From: Garcia nutans
Taxonomy: Eukaryota > Streptophyta > Magnoliopsida > Malpighiales > Euphorbiaceae
DNA length: 64,000 nt
Reading direction: 5' to 3'
NCBI GenBank assembly: GCA_947685225.1
Contig: CANTUV010000072.1
Span: 806,001 to 870,000, forward strand
This document shows, piece by piece, positions 23,281-35,507 of the stretch; within the stretch, counting starts at the first letter, position 1; every line of letters starts with the position of its first letter. A program made the position numbers and the translations under genes. Below the pieces are notes generated by a model. It saw only the letters and a list, made by a program, of their open reading frames with translations. It ran no database searches and was not told the origin of the DNA.

Positions 23281-25176
23281 TTGGATTATAGTGATGCTTC
23301 ACATAGTGGTTTGGGTTGTGTTTTGATGCAAGAAGGTAAAGTGATAGCTTATGCTTCTCGACAATTGAAACTGCATGAACTCAATTATCCGACCCATGAT
23401 TTAGAGTTGGCAGCCATTGTGTTTGCATTGAAGATTTGGCGACATTATTTGTTTGGAGAAAAATGTTTCATATACACAGACCATAAAAGTTTGAAATATT
23501 TGGGTGTCCAAAAAGAGCTTAATCTTCGACAGAGGAGATGGTTGGAGTTGATTAAAGACTATGATTGTTTGATTGATTATCACCCTGGTAAGGCAAATGT
23601 TGTTGCTGATACCTTGAGTCGAAAGTCTTTAGCAGGTTTGACTGTTTACTCGCTCTCGTTGCTTGTTGAGTTGAGAGCTTTGCATGCTAGTTTTGTATCT
23701 TGTGATGATGGCGCATTGTTGGCACAGTTGCAATTGAAACCAGTTTTGTTGGATCAGATTAAAGAGGCTCAATTGGCTGATGAGAAGATTCAAAAGATTG
23801 TTTCAGATTGCCAGAATGGAAAGAGTAGAGATTTTATTGTAAGAAGTGATGGGAGTCTTTGGTTTAAGAACAAATTGTGTGTACCTGATGATGCTAATTT
23901 GAGAAGGATTATTTTAGAAGAAGCCCATCAGTCAGTATTTGCTATGCATCTGGGCAATACAAAGATGTATCATGATTTGAAGCAATATTACTGGTGGTCT
24001 GGTATGAAGAGAGACATTGTGGAGTTTGTATCCAAATGTCTCACATGTCAGAGGGTAAAAGCTGAGCATCAAGTTCCAACCGGGTTGCTTCAACCTTTAT
24101 CAGTGCCTGAATGGAAATGGGATAGAGTAACCATGGATTTTGTATCTGGTCTACCATTGACACAAAGAAAGCATGATGATATTTGGGTGATTGTTGACAG
24201 GTTGACTAAGACAGCTCATTTTCTTCCGGTTCGGATGGATTACTCTTTGGAGAGGTTAGCTGAGCTGTATATCTATGAGATTGTGAAGTTGCATGGTGTT
24301 CCAATTTCTATAGTGTCTGATCGAGATCCAAGATTTACTTCAAGATTTTGGAAGAGTTTACATGGTGCTTTGGGTTCTCGATTACACTTCAGTACTGCTT
24401 TCCATCCGCAGACAGATGGACAGTCAGAGAGAGTAATACAGATTATTGAGGACATGTTGAGAAGCTGTGTCATTGATTTCTCTGGAAGTTGGGATGGATT
24501 CTTACCAGTTGTTGAATTTGCTTACAATAATAGTCATCAATCCAGCATTGGTATGGCACCTTTTGAAGCATTGTATGGTAGACGGTATAGGACACCTCTA
24601 TGTTGGAATGAGCTTGGGGAAGGTAAGATAATTGGTCCTGATCTGGTTAAAGAAACTGAAGAGAAAGTGATAATGATTCGAGATAGGTTGAAAACAGCTT
24701 CAGACCGACAGAAGTCTTATTCAGATTTGAAGAGGAGAGACATTGAGTATAATGTGGGAGATAAGGTATTTTTGAAAGTGTCTCCTTGGAAGAAGATTTT
24801 GAGGTTTGGTCGGAAAGGGAAATTGAGTCCTCATTTCATTGGACCGTATGAAGTTTTAGAAAGAATTGGACCAGTTGCTTATCGGCTTGCCTTGCCACCT
24901 GAGTTGGATAGGATCCATAATGTATTTCATGTTTCTATGTTGAGGAGATACAGGTCGGATCCATCTCATGTTTTGCCAATTGAATCTATCGAAGTGAGTC
25001 TAGATCTGACATTTGAAGAAGAACCAATTGCTATTTTGGCACATGATGTGAAAGAATTGAGAAATAAGAAAGTGCCACTTGTGAAGATTTTGTGGAAGAA
25101 TCATGCAAAAGAAAAGGCAACTTGGGAAAGTGAACAAACCATGCGAGATCAGTATCCTCAGTTGTTTCGGACTTGA
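23281..25176 (+). CDS. Chromovirus pol fragment: RNase H, integrase, chromodomain
   Basis: An open frame of 631 codons with no stop, the best preserved transposon frame here. RNase H (residues 1-115) has YSDASHSGLG, LELAAIVFAL, IYTDHKSLKYL and VVADTLSR. The integrase zinc-binding part (about 215-265) has AHQSVFAMHLG and CLTCQRVK. The DDE core has MDFVSGLP (about 285), VSDRDPRFTS (about 347) and SERVIQIIEDM (about 383), giving a D-x35-E spacing. The C-terminal part has KVSPWK, GKLSPHFIGPYEVLERIGPV and HVSMLRRY, and ends in a chromodomain (about 580-630: KILWKNHAKEKATWESE). The apparent TTG start is an artefact of truncation; the true protein began far upstream. It lacks RT and so cannot transpose alone. 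Confidence 0.92.
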   Translation: MDYSDASHSGLGCVLMQEGKVIAYASRQLKLHELNYPTHDLELAAIVFALKIWRHYLFGEKCFIYTDHKSLKYLGVQKELNLRQRRWLELIKDYDCLIDYHPGKANVVADTLSRKSLAGLTVYSLSLLVELRALHASFVSCDDGALLAQLQLKPVLLDQIKEAQLADEKIQKIVSDCQNGKSRDFIVRSDGSLWFKNKLCVPDDANLRRIILEEAHQSVFAMHLGNTKMYHDLKQYYWWSGMKRDIVEFVSKCLTCQRVKAEHQVPTGLLQPLSVPEWKWDRVTMDFVSGLPLTQRKHDDIWVIVDRLTKTAHFLPVRMDYSLERLAELYIYEIVKLHGVPISIVSDRDPRFTSRFWKSLHGALGSRLHFSTAFHPQTDGQSERVIQIIEDMLRSCVIDFSGSWDGFLPVVEFAYNNSHQSSIGMAPFEALYGRRYRTPLCWNELGEGKIIGPDLVKETEEKVIMIRDRLKTASDRQKSYSDLKRRDIEYNVGDKVFLKVSPWKKILRFGRKGKLSPHFIGPYEVLERIGPVAYRLALPPELDRIHNVFHVSMLRRYRSDPSHVLPIESIEVSLDLTFEEEPIAILAHDVKELRNKKVPLVKILWKNHAKEKATWESEQTMRDQYPQLFRT

Positions 25177-25208
25177 TATCAGGTAATTTTGAGGATGAAA
25201 TTTCTTTT

Positions 25209-25222
25209 TAGAGGGGGAGAAT
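25209..25222 (+). promoter_or_regulatory. Polypurine tract
   Basis: TAGAGGGGGAGAAT lies immediately before the 3' LTR start at 25223 and about 30 bp after the pol stop codon, the standard chromovirus arrangement. Confidence 0.88.
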
Positions 25223-27674
25223 TGTAATATCCTAATGTATGCCCTAGTTGTTGTTTTAAATTGGATTGAATGTATATGTGAATTTGCAAAAGAAAAGAAA
25301 TGGAAAAGAGAATGTTTAGGTATTGTGTAAAAAGGAAAGTAATGTGTAGAGAGAAAGTGTATATGTTGGGTATATGGTAATATATATAACATATATGTTG
25401 GTCAAAATGAGGAGTCAAGGGAAGAAGATATTTTATTTGTGATATGTGAAATTACCTAAATGGACAAGTAAGTGAAAAGAGAGTTAAAACAAATGGAAAG
25501 GGGTATTTAGGTAAATTCTTGTTTTGGAATACATGGTGGAGATTTAAAGAGATGATAACTTGACTTTTCTTCATTTTCTCTTCTTCTCTTTCCCATATGT
25601 TGGCCGGCCATTCCATAGCAAGAGAGCAAAGTGAGATTTGTTTATTCCAAGTTTCAAATTGGAGGAAGAATCAAAGGATTAAGTTGGAGATTTGTGGAAT
25701 TGCCGTAATTTTGGTAAGTACTCTCTTGATTCTTTTGTTATTTTTGAAGTTGTGTTTGAGATGTGTTTATAAGTGTTGAAATTGATTGTAAGTTAAATTG
25801 GTGTTGGTTTTGGTTTGAAGATGGTAAGGTATGTTGATGTTGAGGTTGAAAGAATAAGAGTGATGTTGATTTTAGGGTTTTGAAATGGTGAGTGATTAAA
25901 TATATTGTTAATGTGAATATTGTGATGAATATGCAAAATATGAGTTAATGACATTGATTATATCCATTTGAATGAGGTTATATTGTGCATAATGTGTTTT
26001 ACTTCAATCAAAAGAGATTTGGCCATGTTTAGAGTTTTTATTCATGAGAGACACGGCCAAACTAAGGAAGAGACACGACCAAACTAAAGAATTTTTGGAA
26101 GACAAGGCCAAGTCTAAGGAAATTTGGCCGTGTTGGATGATTTTTGGAGAGACACGGCCGTGTCCCTTGCCCGTGTCTGCTGCTGGATTTTTGTGTTGAG
26201 AGACACGGCCACAAGCTTGGCCGTGTCCCTTGAGTGTGTTAGCTACTGTGATTGTTCCTTGCTTTTCTTACATTGTTTTGATTCTTCAAAGATCCTTTGG
26301 TACCTAAACCTAAAAGTAAATACTCTAAACACTTTTAAAACAAAGAATGATCCAAACATATGTATATGGAAGATTATAAATCAATGATTAATGTAAAGTG
26401 TTAGGTATATATATATGATAAATATGAAATGTGATTTGAGATATAATGATGATGCATATGATACTATATGAACAATGTTATGTTTTATGCATTGTGAATC
26501 TTGTGAATGGTAATGTGTTATATGAATAATGTACTTTAAAATGTTATATCAATGAGGCCATTGTGATTGGCTATGATAACTCAAATGTGATGTGAAGCCA
26601 TTGTGATTGGTTATGATAATTCAATTGAAAGAAATAAGGCATGTTTGCCTAGATGATGATGAGAATTGAGAATGGAAATGATAATTAAATGATAAATGAA
26701 TTGTGTGGCTAATGTGTTATTCCATTTTCAGAGTTTGTTGTTGGTGGCATGCCTAATATTAGTAACAATCTCTTGAAGTTAGGTTGGACTTGATCCTTGA
26801 AGCCTAATTGAGATGTTACAACCCTTGAAGCTAGGTTGGGTTGGTTCTTGAAGCCAAGTTGGGTTGATACTTAGCATGCTTTGTTCCCCTTGAAGCTTGG
26901 TTGAACCTAATCCTTGAAGCCTAGTTGGGTTTATGATAATGATAAATGTGATAACAAAACCAAAGCATTAACTCTGAAAATTGAATGGCATATTAGTGTG
27001 TTTTTGGGCCCATGCTTGTCTTTGTTTATATGTGATTCATTAATGGTACAATAATTGAATAATGAACTCCATGGAAGGACTTTGAAATGTGATATGTTTA
27101 TATGTGTATGGTTTATGAAATTTAAAGGTGTGATGTTAGTTTTCCACCTATGATGTTGCCTTTATTAGTAACATGTGTGACATTGCATTGCATTAAAGCA
27201 TAATGTTAGTATACTTTGTACTACTAAGCCGTTGGCTTAGCGCGATAGTGTTGATCGCGCAGGTAACAGAGTTGAACCCGAGAGTTCCTCGAGACCGAGT
27301 GAGAGTAGACATTGAAGAGTTATTTTGGGACTTAAAGATCAGAGAAGAGCTGCCAATCATGTATAATTTCTTTATGTTTTGTAAAGTATTGATTTTAATA
27401 TGAATATATGTATATTTGTAAATATGGATTTAAATGTTTTCATATATGTAACTATTTTATAAATTCCGCTGCGTATTAAGTAAATGTATTGATATCTATT
27501 TTGTTTTATATTACAAGTTAATTACTTATTTACTATAATGTATAATGATAAAGATTATGATATCTTTTAAAATGATTTGATGGTTAAAGAAAACCGTAGC
27601 GTCCCTATGTTCTGTGCATGTATATTACATTGTGGTGTTTGTAGTGTGCTTGTACCGGATGTGGGGATGTTACA
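25223..27674 (+). repeat. 3' LTR of the truncated chromovirus (subfamily B)
   Basis: The 2452-bp LTR starts TGTAATATCC and ends GGGGATGTTACA. It is closely similar along most of its length to the solo LTR at 51219-53636 and more distantly to 19240-22137. It holds ACACGGCC words at 26047-26233, GGCCATTGTGATTGGCTATG duplicates near 26560-26620, CTTGAAGC-GGTTGG repeats at 26765-26935 and a double hairpin at 27224-27260. Confidence 0.92.
27224..27260 (+). promoter_or_regulatory. Double hairpin block, LTR copy B
   Basis: CTAAGCC-GTT-GGCTTAG, then GCGCGAT-AGTGTT-GATCGCGC and AGGTAACAGAG. Both stems are perfect. The loop differs from copies at 21815 and 53253. Confidence 0.65.
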
Positions 27675-27679
27675 AATTG

Positions 27680-28543
27680 AGTCATCCACCCCTTTCTATC
27701 TTTCCAGCTTATCCGGGTGGCAATCCCAAGTAGGGGGTTGTGTTCTCCAAGGCCTAGAGCCTAACAGTGCCAAAGTCGCAAGAACCATTCTACTAGGAAT
27801 GGAGGCGAAAATTTCTGCTCACACTATGTCTTTGTTCATTATTAAGAATTGACCTACCCAGGGATGGACAAAGAACATAAACTTAGTGGGGGCTTATTTA
27901 TGTTGAATCTATATTTTAAATTTTTTTTTGTCATAACACTTATAAAATACTTCTTCATTATGAAATAATAATTTTTAACCCTTATTGATATATCTAAATT
28001 TCACACACTAATAAATATAAATTAATGAAAATATATAAAAAAAATGAAATATTTAAAATTTTCATCTCTAACATGGTTAAAATAGAATAGATTCATGAAT
28101 AATATTGCAATTGTAATTCTACACATATAATAATGCATATATATAACAAAAAAAGAAATAATAAATTTAATGATATTTATAGATTTTGAAATAAAAAATA
28201 CAAAATAAAATTGATAAACTTATACAAATAGAGCTTGTATATCCCTTTGAAATGACGCTAAGAAAGAAAGAGATAAAAGATGAAAGAATTGACTAAGAAA
28301 AAATTTGCAATTATGTTTTGTATATAAAAAAAATGACTTGAAAAAAATAGATGCAGGATAGAAAAAAAAAATTCTTAAAAATGATGAATTGAAACAACAT
28401 ATTTTTAATAATGAAAGTCATATTAATTGAATAAAAAGTAAGTTTTATTTGTAAAGAGTAAGTTTTATACATATATAACTTTTTATCAACCTATAAAAAC
28501 TAATTTTTATCAATTTAAAAAAAATTATAGTAGCATATATTGA

Positions 28544-28574
<31 letters not shown>

Positions 28575-29258
28575 ATGTATATATTCAGCTCCCACTCGTC
28601 CCTTAATGCATTTGCTTCTGGATCTACGCCACTAATATATTCATATATTTTTTAATCTATTTTCCCATCATAGAATAAGCTAATAAGTATTTCCATCTCT
28701 GCAAACAGATTCATTGTAGAATATTATTTGTATATTTATATATATGTTTGTGTAAAACTTTTAGCTCCTACTCATCCCTTCTGCTTATTGACCTACCCCA
28801 CTAATGTATTCATATGATTTTCAATCTAATTTCCCATACAATAAGCTAATAAGTACATCTATCTCTACAAACAAATTCATTGTACAATATTATATATGTA
28901 TATATATTTAAGCAATTGAATTGATATTTATTTGTGTGCCATAATGATTAAACATGACTATTCCAAATTAAACACAGTAGTTTGTAAATTATATGTGTGT
29001 CATTATAATTAAACATGGTTGTGTTTGTTTAGATATGATAATAAATAATTTATATGCATATCATACAAGTTTAACATGCCCGTTGATAACTACATCAGTG
29101 TGGTATTATATATGTATATCATAATGACTACATATGGTCATGATATTTCTATACACGTTAGTGTTATTGACATCCACAATGTACTACATCAGCAAACACA
29201 AGTAAATGCATGCTCTCAAATAATCATCATTTTTATAAAATCCATTTGTGTAAAAACT
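27680..29258. other. Non-coding DNA with decayed repeats
   Basis: No gene. Near 27855 the words CAGGGATGGACAAAG and AGTGGGGGCTTA resemble ends of a common class of small plant DNA transposons. A matching inverted end may lie at about 28590-28632 (CTCCCACTCGTCCC, GGATCTACGCCACT), but no target duplication was found. Two tandem copies of about 170 bp lie at 28573-28740 and 28741-28905. A (TC)n run is at 28543-28569. Short ATAATGATTAAACATG-type repeats occupy about 28930-29150. Confidence 0.4.
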
Positions 29259-29266
29259 AAATGCAT

Positions 29267-29727
29267 CTAGGGGTGTGCAAATTTTTTGAAACCGATTAAA
29301 CTCGATCGAACCAAATAGATTTTAGTCTTGTTTGGTCAGTTTATGATTCATATTCGGGTGAAATCAGATTTATATTTTACCAAAATTTCAGATTTGGTCG
29401 GGTGATCAGATAGGGATTTATTTTTTATTTGAACCCGAACCCGACATAAATATATATTATATATATTTATAAATTATAATATATATTATATAACCTAAAC
29501 CAACCCGACCTATAAATTTATATATAATATATTTATTTATAATATAGATTATATATATTATAATCCGATTTAACTTGACTGAACCCTACTAAAACTAAAA
29601 ATATACGGATCGATAAAAAATATATATAATTTCAATCAAAGTTCGTTTGATTTTTTAGTACTTAATCGACTTTGGTTTGGTTGATATATACCCTAAACCC
29701 GACCAAACTCGATCAATGTATACCCTT
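29267..29727. mobile_element. hAT-like non-autonomous element (MITE)
   Basis: A 461-bp unit flanked by the 8-bp duplication AAATGCAT (29259-29266 and 29728-29735), the size made by hAT transposases. Left end CTAGGGGTGTGCAAA and right end TGTATACCCTT are imperfect inverted repeats (AGGGGTGTGCA against AAGGGTATACA). The interior is made of AACCCGACC/GGTCGGGT and TATATATA words on both strands and can fold back. No coding frame. Confidence 0.78.
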
Positions 29728-29735
29728 AAATGCAT

Positions 29736-29956
29736 ATGCATTCAATAAAACACAAAAGAAAAAACTTAAAATTACTATTTGAAGTATAAATTTTGATATT
29801 ACTTCAAAAGAACGAAAAAAGAAAACAATAGACTTTGATAGCTTATATCTGAGAGTGATAATGTAGCAGATTTATAAGTGAAATTGATAGTGTAGTATAT
29901 ATATATGAGATAAATGTAAGAGTGCAAAGAATGATAATAAATCTACGGGTGAAATC

Positions 29957-30024
<68 letters not shown>

Positions 30025-30610
30025 ATAAGCTAAGTTGAGAGAATAATTAATAGGATTTTTCGCATTCTTTTTTGGAATAATGTATTTTTTTTGTCCAAAA
30101 CTTTATGTGTTTTATGCATTAAGCTTATGAACTTTTATTTAGTGATATTGAGCTCATTAACTATATGACTTAGAGAAATTAAGCCCTTTTATAATAATAA
30201 TTAAATATATAATTTTTACGCACTATCAAAATCGTGTGACATATTAATTTTTTTTTATCAAAATGTACCGTTTTACTTTAGAAGTTACATGATTTTAACA
30301 GTAATTGAAATAACGGTAATTAAAATACATGTATTTAACTTTTATAAAAAAAAGAGATCAATGTCACTAATTCATATAGTTGAAATGACTCAATGTTATC
30401 AAATAAAAGTTTATAAATTTAATATGCAAAATACGTAGAATTTAGGTGCCAAAAATACATTTGTCTTTCTTTTTTTAATACTAAGAATATAAAAGTCAAT
30501 AAAAGTCTAATTATGTTGGATAAAGACCAAAATGGACCAATGCAAATGCCCATTGTATTTTTTTTTGGTGAAATCCTATAAAAAAAATACAAATATAAAA
30601 TATTTGTTTA
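29736..30610. other. Intergenic DNA with GA microsatellite
   Basis: No gene seen. A (GA)n run of about 29 copies lies at 29963-30020. The remainder is AT-rich. Near 30090-30420, phrases about 250 bp apart are inverted relative to each other (GTTTTATGCATTAAGC... and ...AATATGCAAAATACG), hinting at a small foldback element without clear ends. Confidence 0.4.
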
Positions 30611-30841
30611 TGTTAAATAATATGTGGATGACTACTTATTAGATTAATCTTATCCTATTAAAATTATGATTAGTGTTATCATATTCAAATTAGAATTTAA
30701 TTGTAATCTTTCTTTTCATCTAATTTCTATTTATACTACTATAAATATTCAATTATAGATGATTCATTAAAAACAATTGATAATAAAAAGTTTTTTCTAA
30801 TTTCTCATTCTCTATATATCTTCTCTCTTCTTTTATTTACA
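30611..30841 (+). repeat. 5' LTR of the decayed copia element
   Basis: Starts TGTTAAATAATATGTGGATG. It aligns through TTATCCTATTAAAATTATG, TTTATACTACTATAAATATT and TTCTCATTCTCTATATA to the 3' copy. TACTACTATAAATATTC near 30736 is a plausible TATA region of the LTR promoter. Confidence 0.78.
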
Positions 30842-31439
30842 ATACATTATCAATATGATAATCTCTTCAAATTATAATAGTAAAGGGAGAAAGATTTAAT
30901 TTTTCTAATTTGTAAGAAAAAATTTATATCTTTCAAATTAAGATACGCTTCTGCATATTTAATTTATATGATTTAATATGATTGATCTTGACTTAATTGA
31001 AGTTTATGATTTTTTATTCAATAAGTAATATCAAATCTCTTCATGTTGAATCATTAAGAAAAAAGAAAAATATTATAGATTTTTTTGTTTAATATATATA
31101 TATATATCTTGTATAAACAGTTGTTCTGTTACAATAGATAATACATATTTCGTTAATATGTTTGCAAGGATATATATATTATTGTTCTATTATTTGCCAG
31201 CTTTAAGCATTATATATATGTGGAAACAATTAACATGTGTACATATTTTTTACTTGGATTCATGAACATGATGTAAATTTCTTATTTTTTTATGCCCATT
31301 AACAATGGATTTAAACTTGAATTTCACTTGTATATATATACATTTCATGGCTCTTAATTCAAGTTCTTAATAAAATTTGAATTTATTACCCTTTATATTT
31401 TCTGATAAAATTATATATTATGGATACTTAATAATGAGA

Positions 31440-34400
31440 TTCACCTTGATATAGTGAATTTTAGAGATACTATGAAAATGAAATTAAACATCCTCGCTGG
31501 ATCGCTTAGAAGTAATAATTTTTCTTTTAATTACTCAAATGAGAAATTAAAAATTGATTATCTCATTATTAATTATTACAGTCTTTTTGATGAATATTAA
31601 AATTTTCATGCCTCAAATATGCTCCTGCAGTAGCTATATTGAGAGCAAAGAACTACAAAATATTTTAAACTAATTTTTTTTTATTTTTCTGTAGCTAAAT
31701 AAAATTTTTAGCTTTTTATGAAAAATAAAACTCGTCCAACTATTTTGACATTATTTCTTGAAGTGAATGTGATATATTTTCAATATCATGGACGAGATCT
31801 TGATAAAAAATTATAGTGAAAAAAAGTTTTTTCCTACCAATTTTGAAATCAAAAGCGCTAAAAAGATATATATTGACACAATTCTCATAATTCTTCATGA
31901 TTAGAAAATATTTGTTATAGTTAACATTAACAGAAATTAATGTTAACATGATATCAGGTTTTGCAAATATAGTTGAAGACTCTAGAAGAGTCCACCTTAT
32001 ATTATAAATTTGAGCAAAATAATATTTCAATGATGCATTGTATTCAAATAGATCCTGAAGAAATCTACTAAGTTTTAAAGAATACGTCGCAATGGATATT
32101 CTATTGAAACAAAGTGAAAGAGATATTAAATTTTTATGTGTTAACTCTATGAATTTGAACCAGAAATTCATATTTAAGAAATTTTAAATTTCTTAACTAG
32201 ATTGTACTTTATAAAAAAATTAAGATGGTTGAGTTACACTATATGCACTGAAAGTGCATATATCTCAAAATTTTTATCTTTTAGCATGATCATCTTGGTC
32301 ATCCATGTTCAAATATAATGTGACGTATTATTGAGAATACAAATGGACATCCACTAAAAAAATTAGAAAATGATTTTGCTTAATAATTACTTTTATGCTT
32401 CTTGTACTTAAGGTAAATTAATTATGAGACCTTCACCAACTAAATTATATTTAGAGTCCTCTGAATTTTTACAAAAATACATGAGGATATTTGTGACCAT
32501 ATCCATCAATCTTGTAAACCATTTTGATACTTTATAATTTTTAATTAATGCTTTAACTAGATGACCATATATTTATCTATCGTCAACTCCTTATATTATT
32601 TTTACTAAATTTTTTGCTCAAATTATAAAGTTAAGGTCAATGATTCTTGATTATCATATCAAGATAATTTTTATAAATAATGCATATGAGTTCACTTCAA
32701 AAGAATTTTATGATTATATTACCATTGAATATTTTATTGCATATGTTCATACTCGATATAATTTACTTGAATTATTATTAAGATTTTACGATTAATTATT
32801 ATTTTTATACTTACGAAATTAAAACTTTCAATATATGCTTGGATACATATTATTATTTATAATGCACCTTTAATTTGTATATATCACAAAATTTTTATTT
32901 TGCAACTTGTATTTATCTGAATTAATATGTCTTATTTAGAATTTGTGATGTTAAAATTTTTTATTACAGTATATATATTCTTTTTGCATCCCCTTAAAGA
33001 AATAAAATGGATTATCAATATTATTTTAATATCTATATAGATTTTGATTATCTACATTAGATATTATAGACCTTTACCGATAAATTTTTTAGGGCAAGAT
33101 TTTTAGTGAGTTAGTTTTCACTCTATTAGGAGAAAATAAAAGTAAAGGGTAAACAATACAATAGATTAGTTGGAATACACCAACTTCATCCAATCTTGAT
33201 ACATGCACAAATCAATGTAAATTGAAAGTTCAAAAACTAATTCATTATCACAATGTTGCAAATCAGTTACCAGATATATTTACAAATACTCAGTAGGTGT
33301 TCAAATCACATATTTCAGTTGCTAATACTCTTGCTCGATTGATTGTCCCTATAGGACATTTTATTAGTGTGACAACTAATAGATATAATATACGCCTGAA
33401 GCGTAGTAGACTACTTAGTTCAAAATATTAATTTTCGAGATAAGGAGAAATGAATAATTTCAAAATGACACTCCTGAAGATGTCAAAAACAACATAAGTC
33501 AGTAACCATATATTTCTAGAGAAGTAACCCAGAAGTGGTTCCGGTACGAAAAAATTATGAGATCTCATTAAAATCTAGAAAATATGTTGAAAAGAGATGA
33601 AATTATTGTTGATAATATGTTTGCATATGTTGCTATTGAAATTATCAAAATATGCTTAAGCCTAAAAATATTTAAAATTATTGACATCGAAGTGATTGGC
33701 CAAAATAAAAAGTAATCAAGACCGAGCTAGATTCATTTGCTAAACATACAATATTTAGACCGGTAGTCCAGACACCAGAAGATGTCATACCCATGAGTAT
33801 TGTATGTAAAAGAAAAAAATCATATGAGATTGTGAAAAAAATATATTCTCTATTATGAATGCAATTACTCTTAAACTTAGTTTTGCAGCCCCTAAAGGGC
33901 TCGATATTCTATTATAATAATTTGCTCATATAGCTCTTAAGAGAAATAAGTTAAATGAAATTATGATATACAAGGCACAACTTGTGGTATAAGAATTCTC
34001 ACAAAGTTTTTGTATAAATTATGATAAGATATATTCTCCTATCATGGATGTTATTATCTTTAAATTTTTTATCAGTTTGATAGCCTTTGAAAGGTTTGAC
34101 ATATATTTGATGGATGTTGTGACAGTTTACTTATATAGTTCATTAGATAATGACATATATATGAAAATCTCTGAAGAATTCAAGATACTTGAAGCATCAA
34201 GATGCCTGGAGCATATAATATCTTGATAAATATACTATATTGAGTTTAAAAATTTTGATATAAACTATGTGGATGTGGTATAGTCACCTATTTAAATACC
34301 TAGAGAAAATGTATATGAAAATAATTTCATTTGCCATGTATTTTTATTTGGAAGATAAATATAGAATTTATCATAGTTGCAGTTTATGTTAATGATTTAA

Positions 34401-34480
34401 ATATAGTAAGAACTCCAGAAGAGATCTCAATTACTACAGACTATTAGCAAAAGAATTTGAAATGAAAGATCTTAAAAAAA
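31440..34480 (+). pseudogene. Copia gag-integrase-RT remains
   Basis: Old polyprotein readable only as fragments in + frames. Near 32280: HDHLGHP, then RIIENTNGHPLK (GAG-pre-integrase/zinc region). At 32420-32480: MRPSPTKL and LESSEFLQKYMRIF. Integrase core remains run to about 32760. Near 33225-33290: KVQKLIHYHNVANQLPDIFT. The RT fragment at 34044-34226 reads MDVIIFKFFISL, LMDVVTVYLYSSLDNDIYMKI. The catalytic box at about 34383-34397 reads VYVNDL, so the first Asp of YVDD has become Asn. Stops occur every few dozen codons. Confidence 0.8.
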
Positions 34481-35377
34481 TAAAATTTTATCTTGGATTT
34501 CAAGTTGAATATCTGTCAAATTGAATTCTTTTCCATCAATCATCATATATTGAAAAAAATCTTAAAACAATTTTATATGGATAAATCTTATCCATTAAGC
34601 ACTCCAATGATTGTTCATTGTCTTGATGTAAAAAGAGATTATTTCGCTCTCGAGAAGATAATGAAGAGATTTTTGGTTCTGAAGTACCATATCTCAATGC
34701 AATAGGGACACTTTTATATCTTTCTAACAATATAAAACCCGATATTGCTTTTGCAGTTAACTTACTTACAAGGTTTAGTTCAGCACTAACTTTGAAATGG
34801 AGTGAAACATATTCTACGTTACCTATGTGGCACATCTGATATGGGTTTATTTTTTTCAAAAGGAATAAAGTCTGAATTGGTAGGATATGCTGATGCTGGA
34901 TATCTTTCTGATCCTCATAAAGCTCGTCCCAAATAAGTTATATCTTCACATGTAATAATACTGTTATTTCATGGCGATCTGTAAAGCAAACAATCACCGC
35001 TACTTCATCAAATCATTTAGAGTTATTAGCTATTCATGAAGCTAATCATGAATGTATATAGTTGAGAAGCTTGATTGAACATATCAGAAAAAACATATGG
35101 ATTACCTATAGAAAGTAACCAACCAACAATATTATATGGAGATAATGTAATATGTATTATACAAATAAAGAAAAACTACATAAAAGGTGATAGAACTAAA
35201 CATATATCACCAAAGTTCTTTTATACTCATGAGCTTGTAAAGGAAGAAAAAGTAAATATTTATAAAGTTCGTTCAAGTGATAATCCAACACATTTATTTA
35301 CAAAGGTATTACCGATATCAATTTTTAAAAAATATGTATACAATATTGATATACATTCAGTTAAAAATATGTCTTAG
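34481..35377 (+). pseudogene. Copia RT C-terminus and RNase H remains
   Basis: Fragments read YIEKILKQFYMDKSYPLSTP, NAIGTLLYLSNNIKPDIAFAV, ITATSSNHLELLAIHEANHE and, at 35075-35377, TILYGDNVICIIQIK and YIKGDRTKHISPKFFYTHEL followed by SSDNPTHLFTKVLP. These are the RT connection and RNase H of an Ale/Retrofit-type copia element in several frames. Confidence 0.85.
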
Positions 35378-35507
35378 TCAGTTATATTTTTAGAGGAAGT
35401 TACCTATAAGTATTATACTCTTTTTTATTCAATAAGTTTTTATCTCACTTGATTTTTCTTAGCAAGATTTTAACAAGATATATTCATATGGATAGTCATA
35501 AAAAAAG

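Larger units (their letters stand above)
23284..27674 (+). mobile_element. 5'-truncated Tekay/Del-like chromovirus
   Basis: Internal sequence begins abruptly at the start of RNase H and runs through integrase, chromodomain, polypurine tract and a complete 3' LTR. The 5' LTR, gag, protease and RT are absent. The bases AATTG occur at 23279-23283, right at the left break, and again at 27675-27679 after the LTR end, so the truncated unit appears to be flanked by a 5-bp duplication. Chromodomain and LTRs of 2.4-2.9 kb place it in the Tekay/Del group. Confidence 0.88.

Noticed and set aside
25000..25392. Minus-strand frame of 130 codons
   Set aside because: It overlaps the end of the chromovirus pol frame and the LTR start on the opposite strand; no family resemblance.
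27577..27852. Open + frame of 91 codons at the LTR end
   Set aside because: It crosses the LTR boundary at 27674 and has no recognisable domain.
31740..32171. Minus-strand frame of 143 codons
   Set aside because: It lies antisense in the gag region of the decayed copia element, whose + strand reads recognisable copia fragments on both sides.
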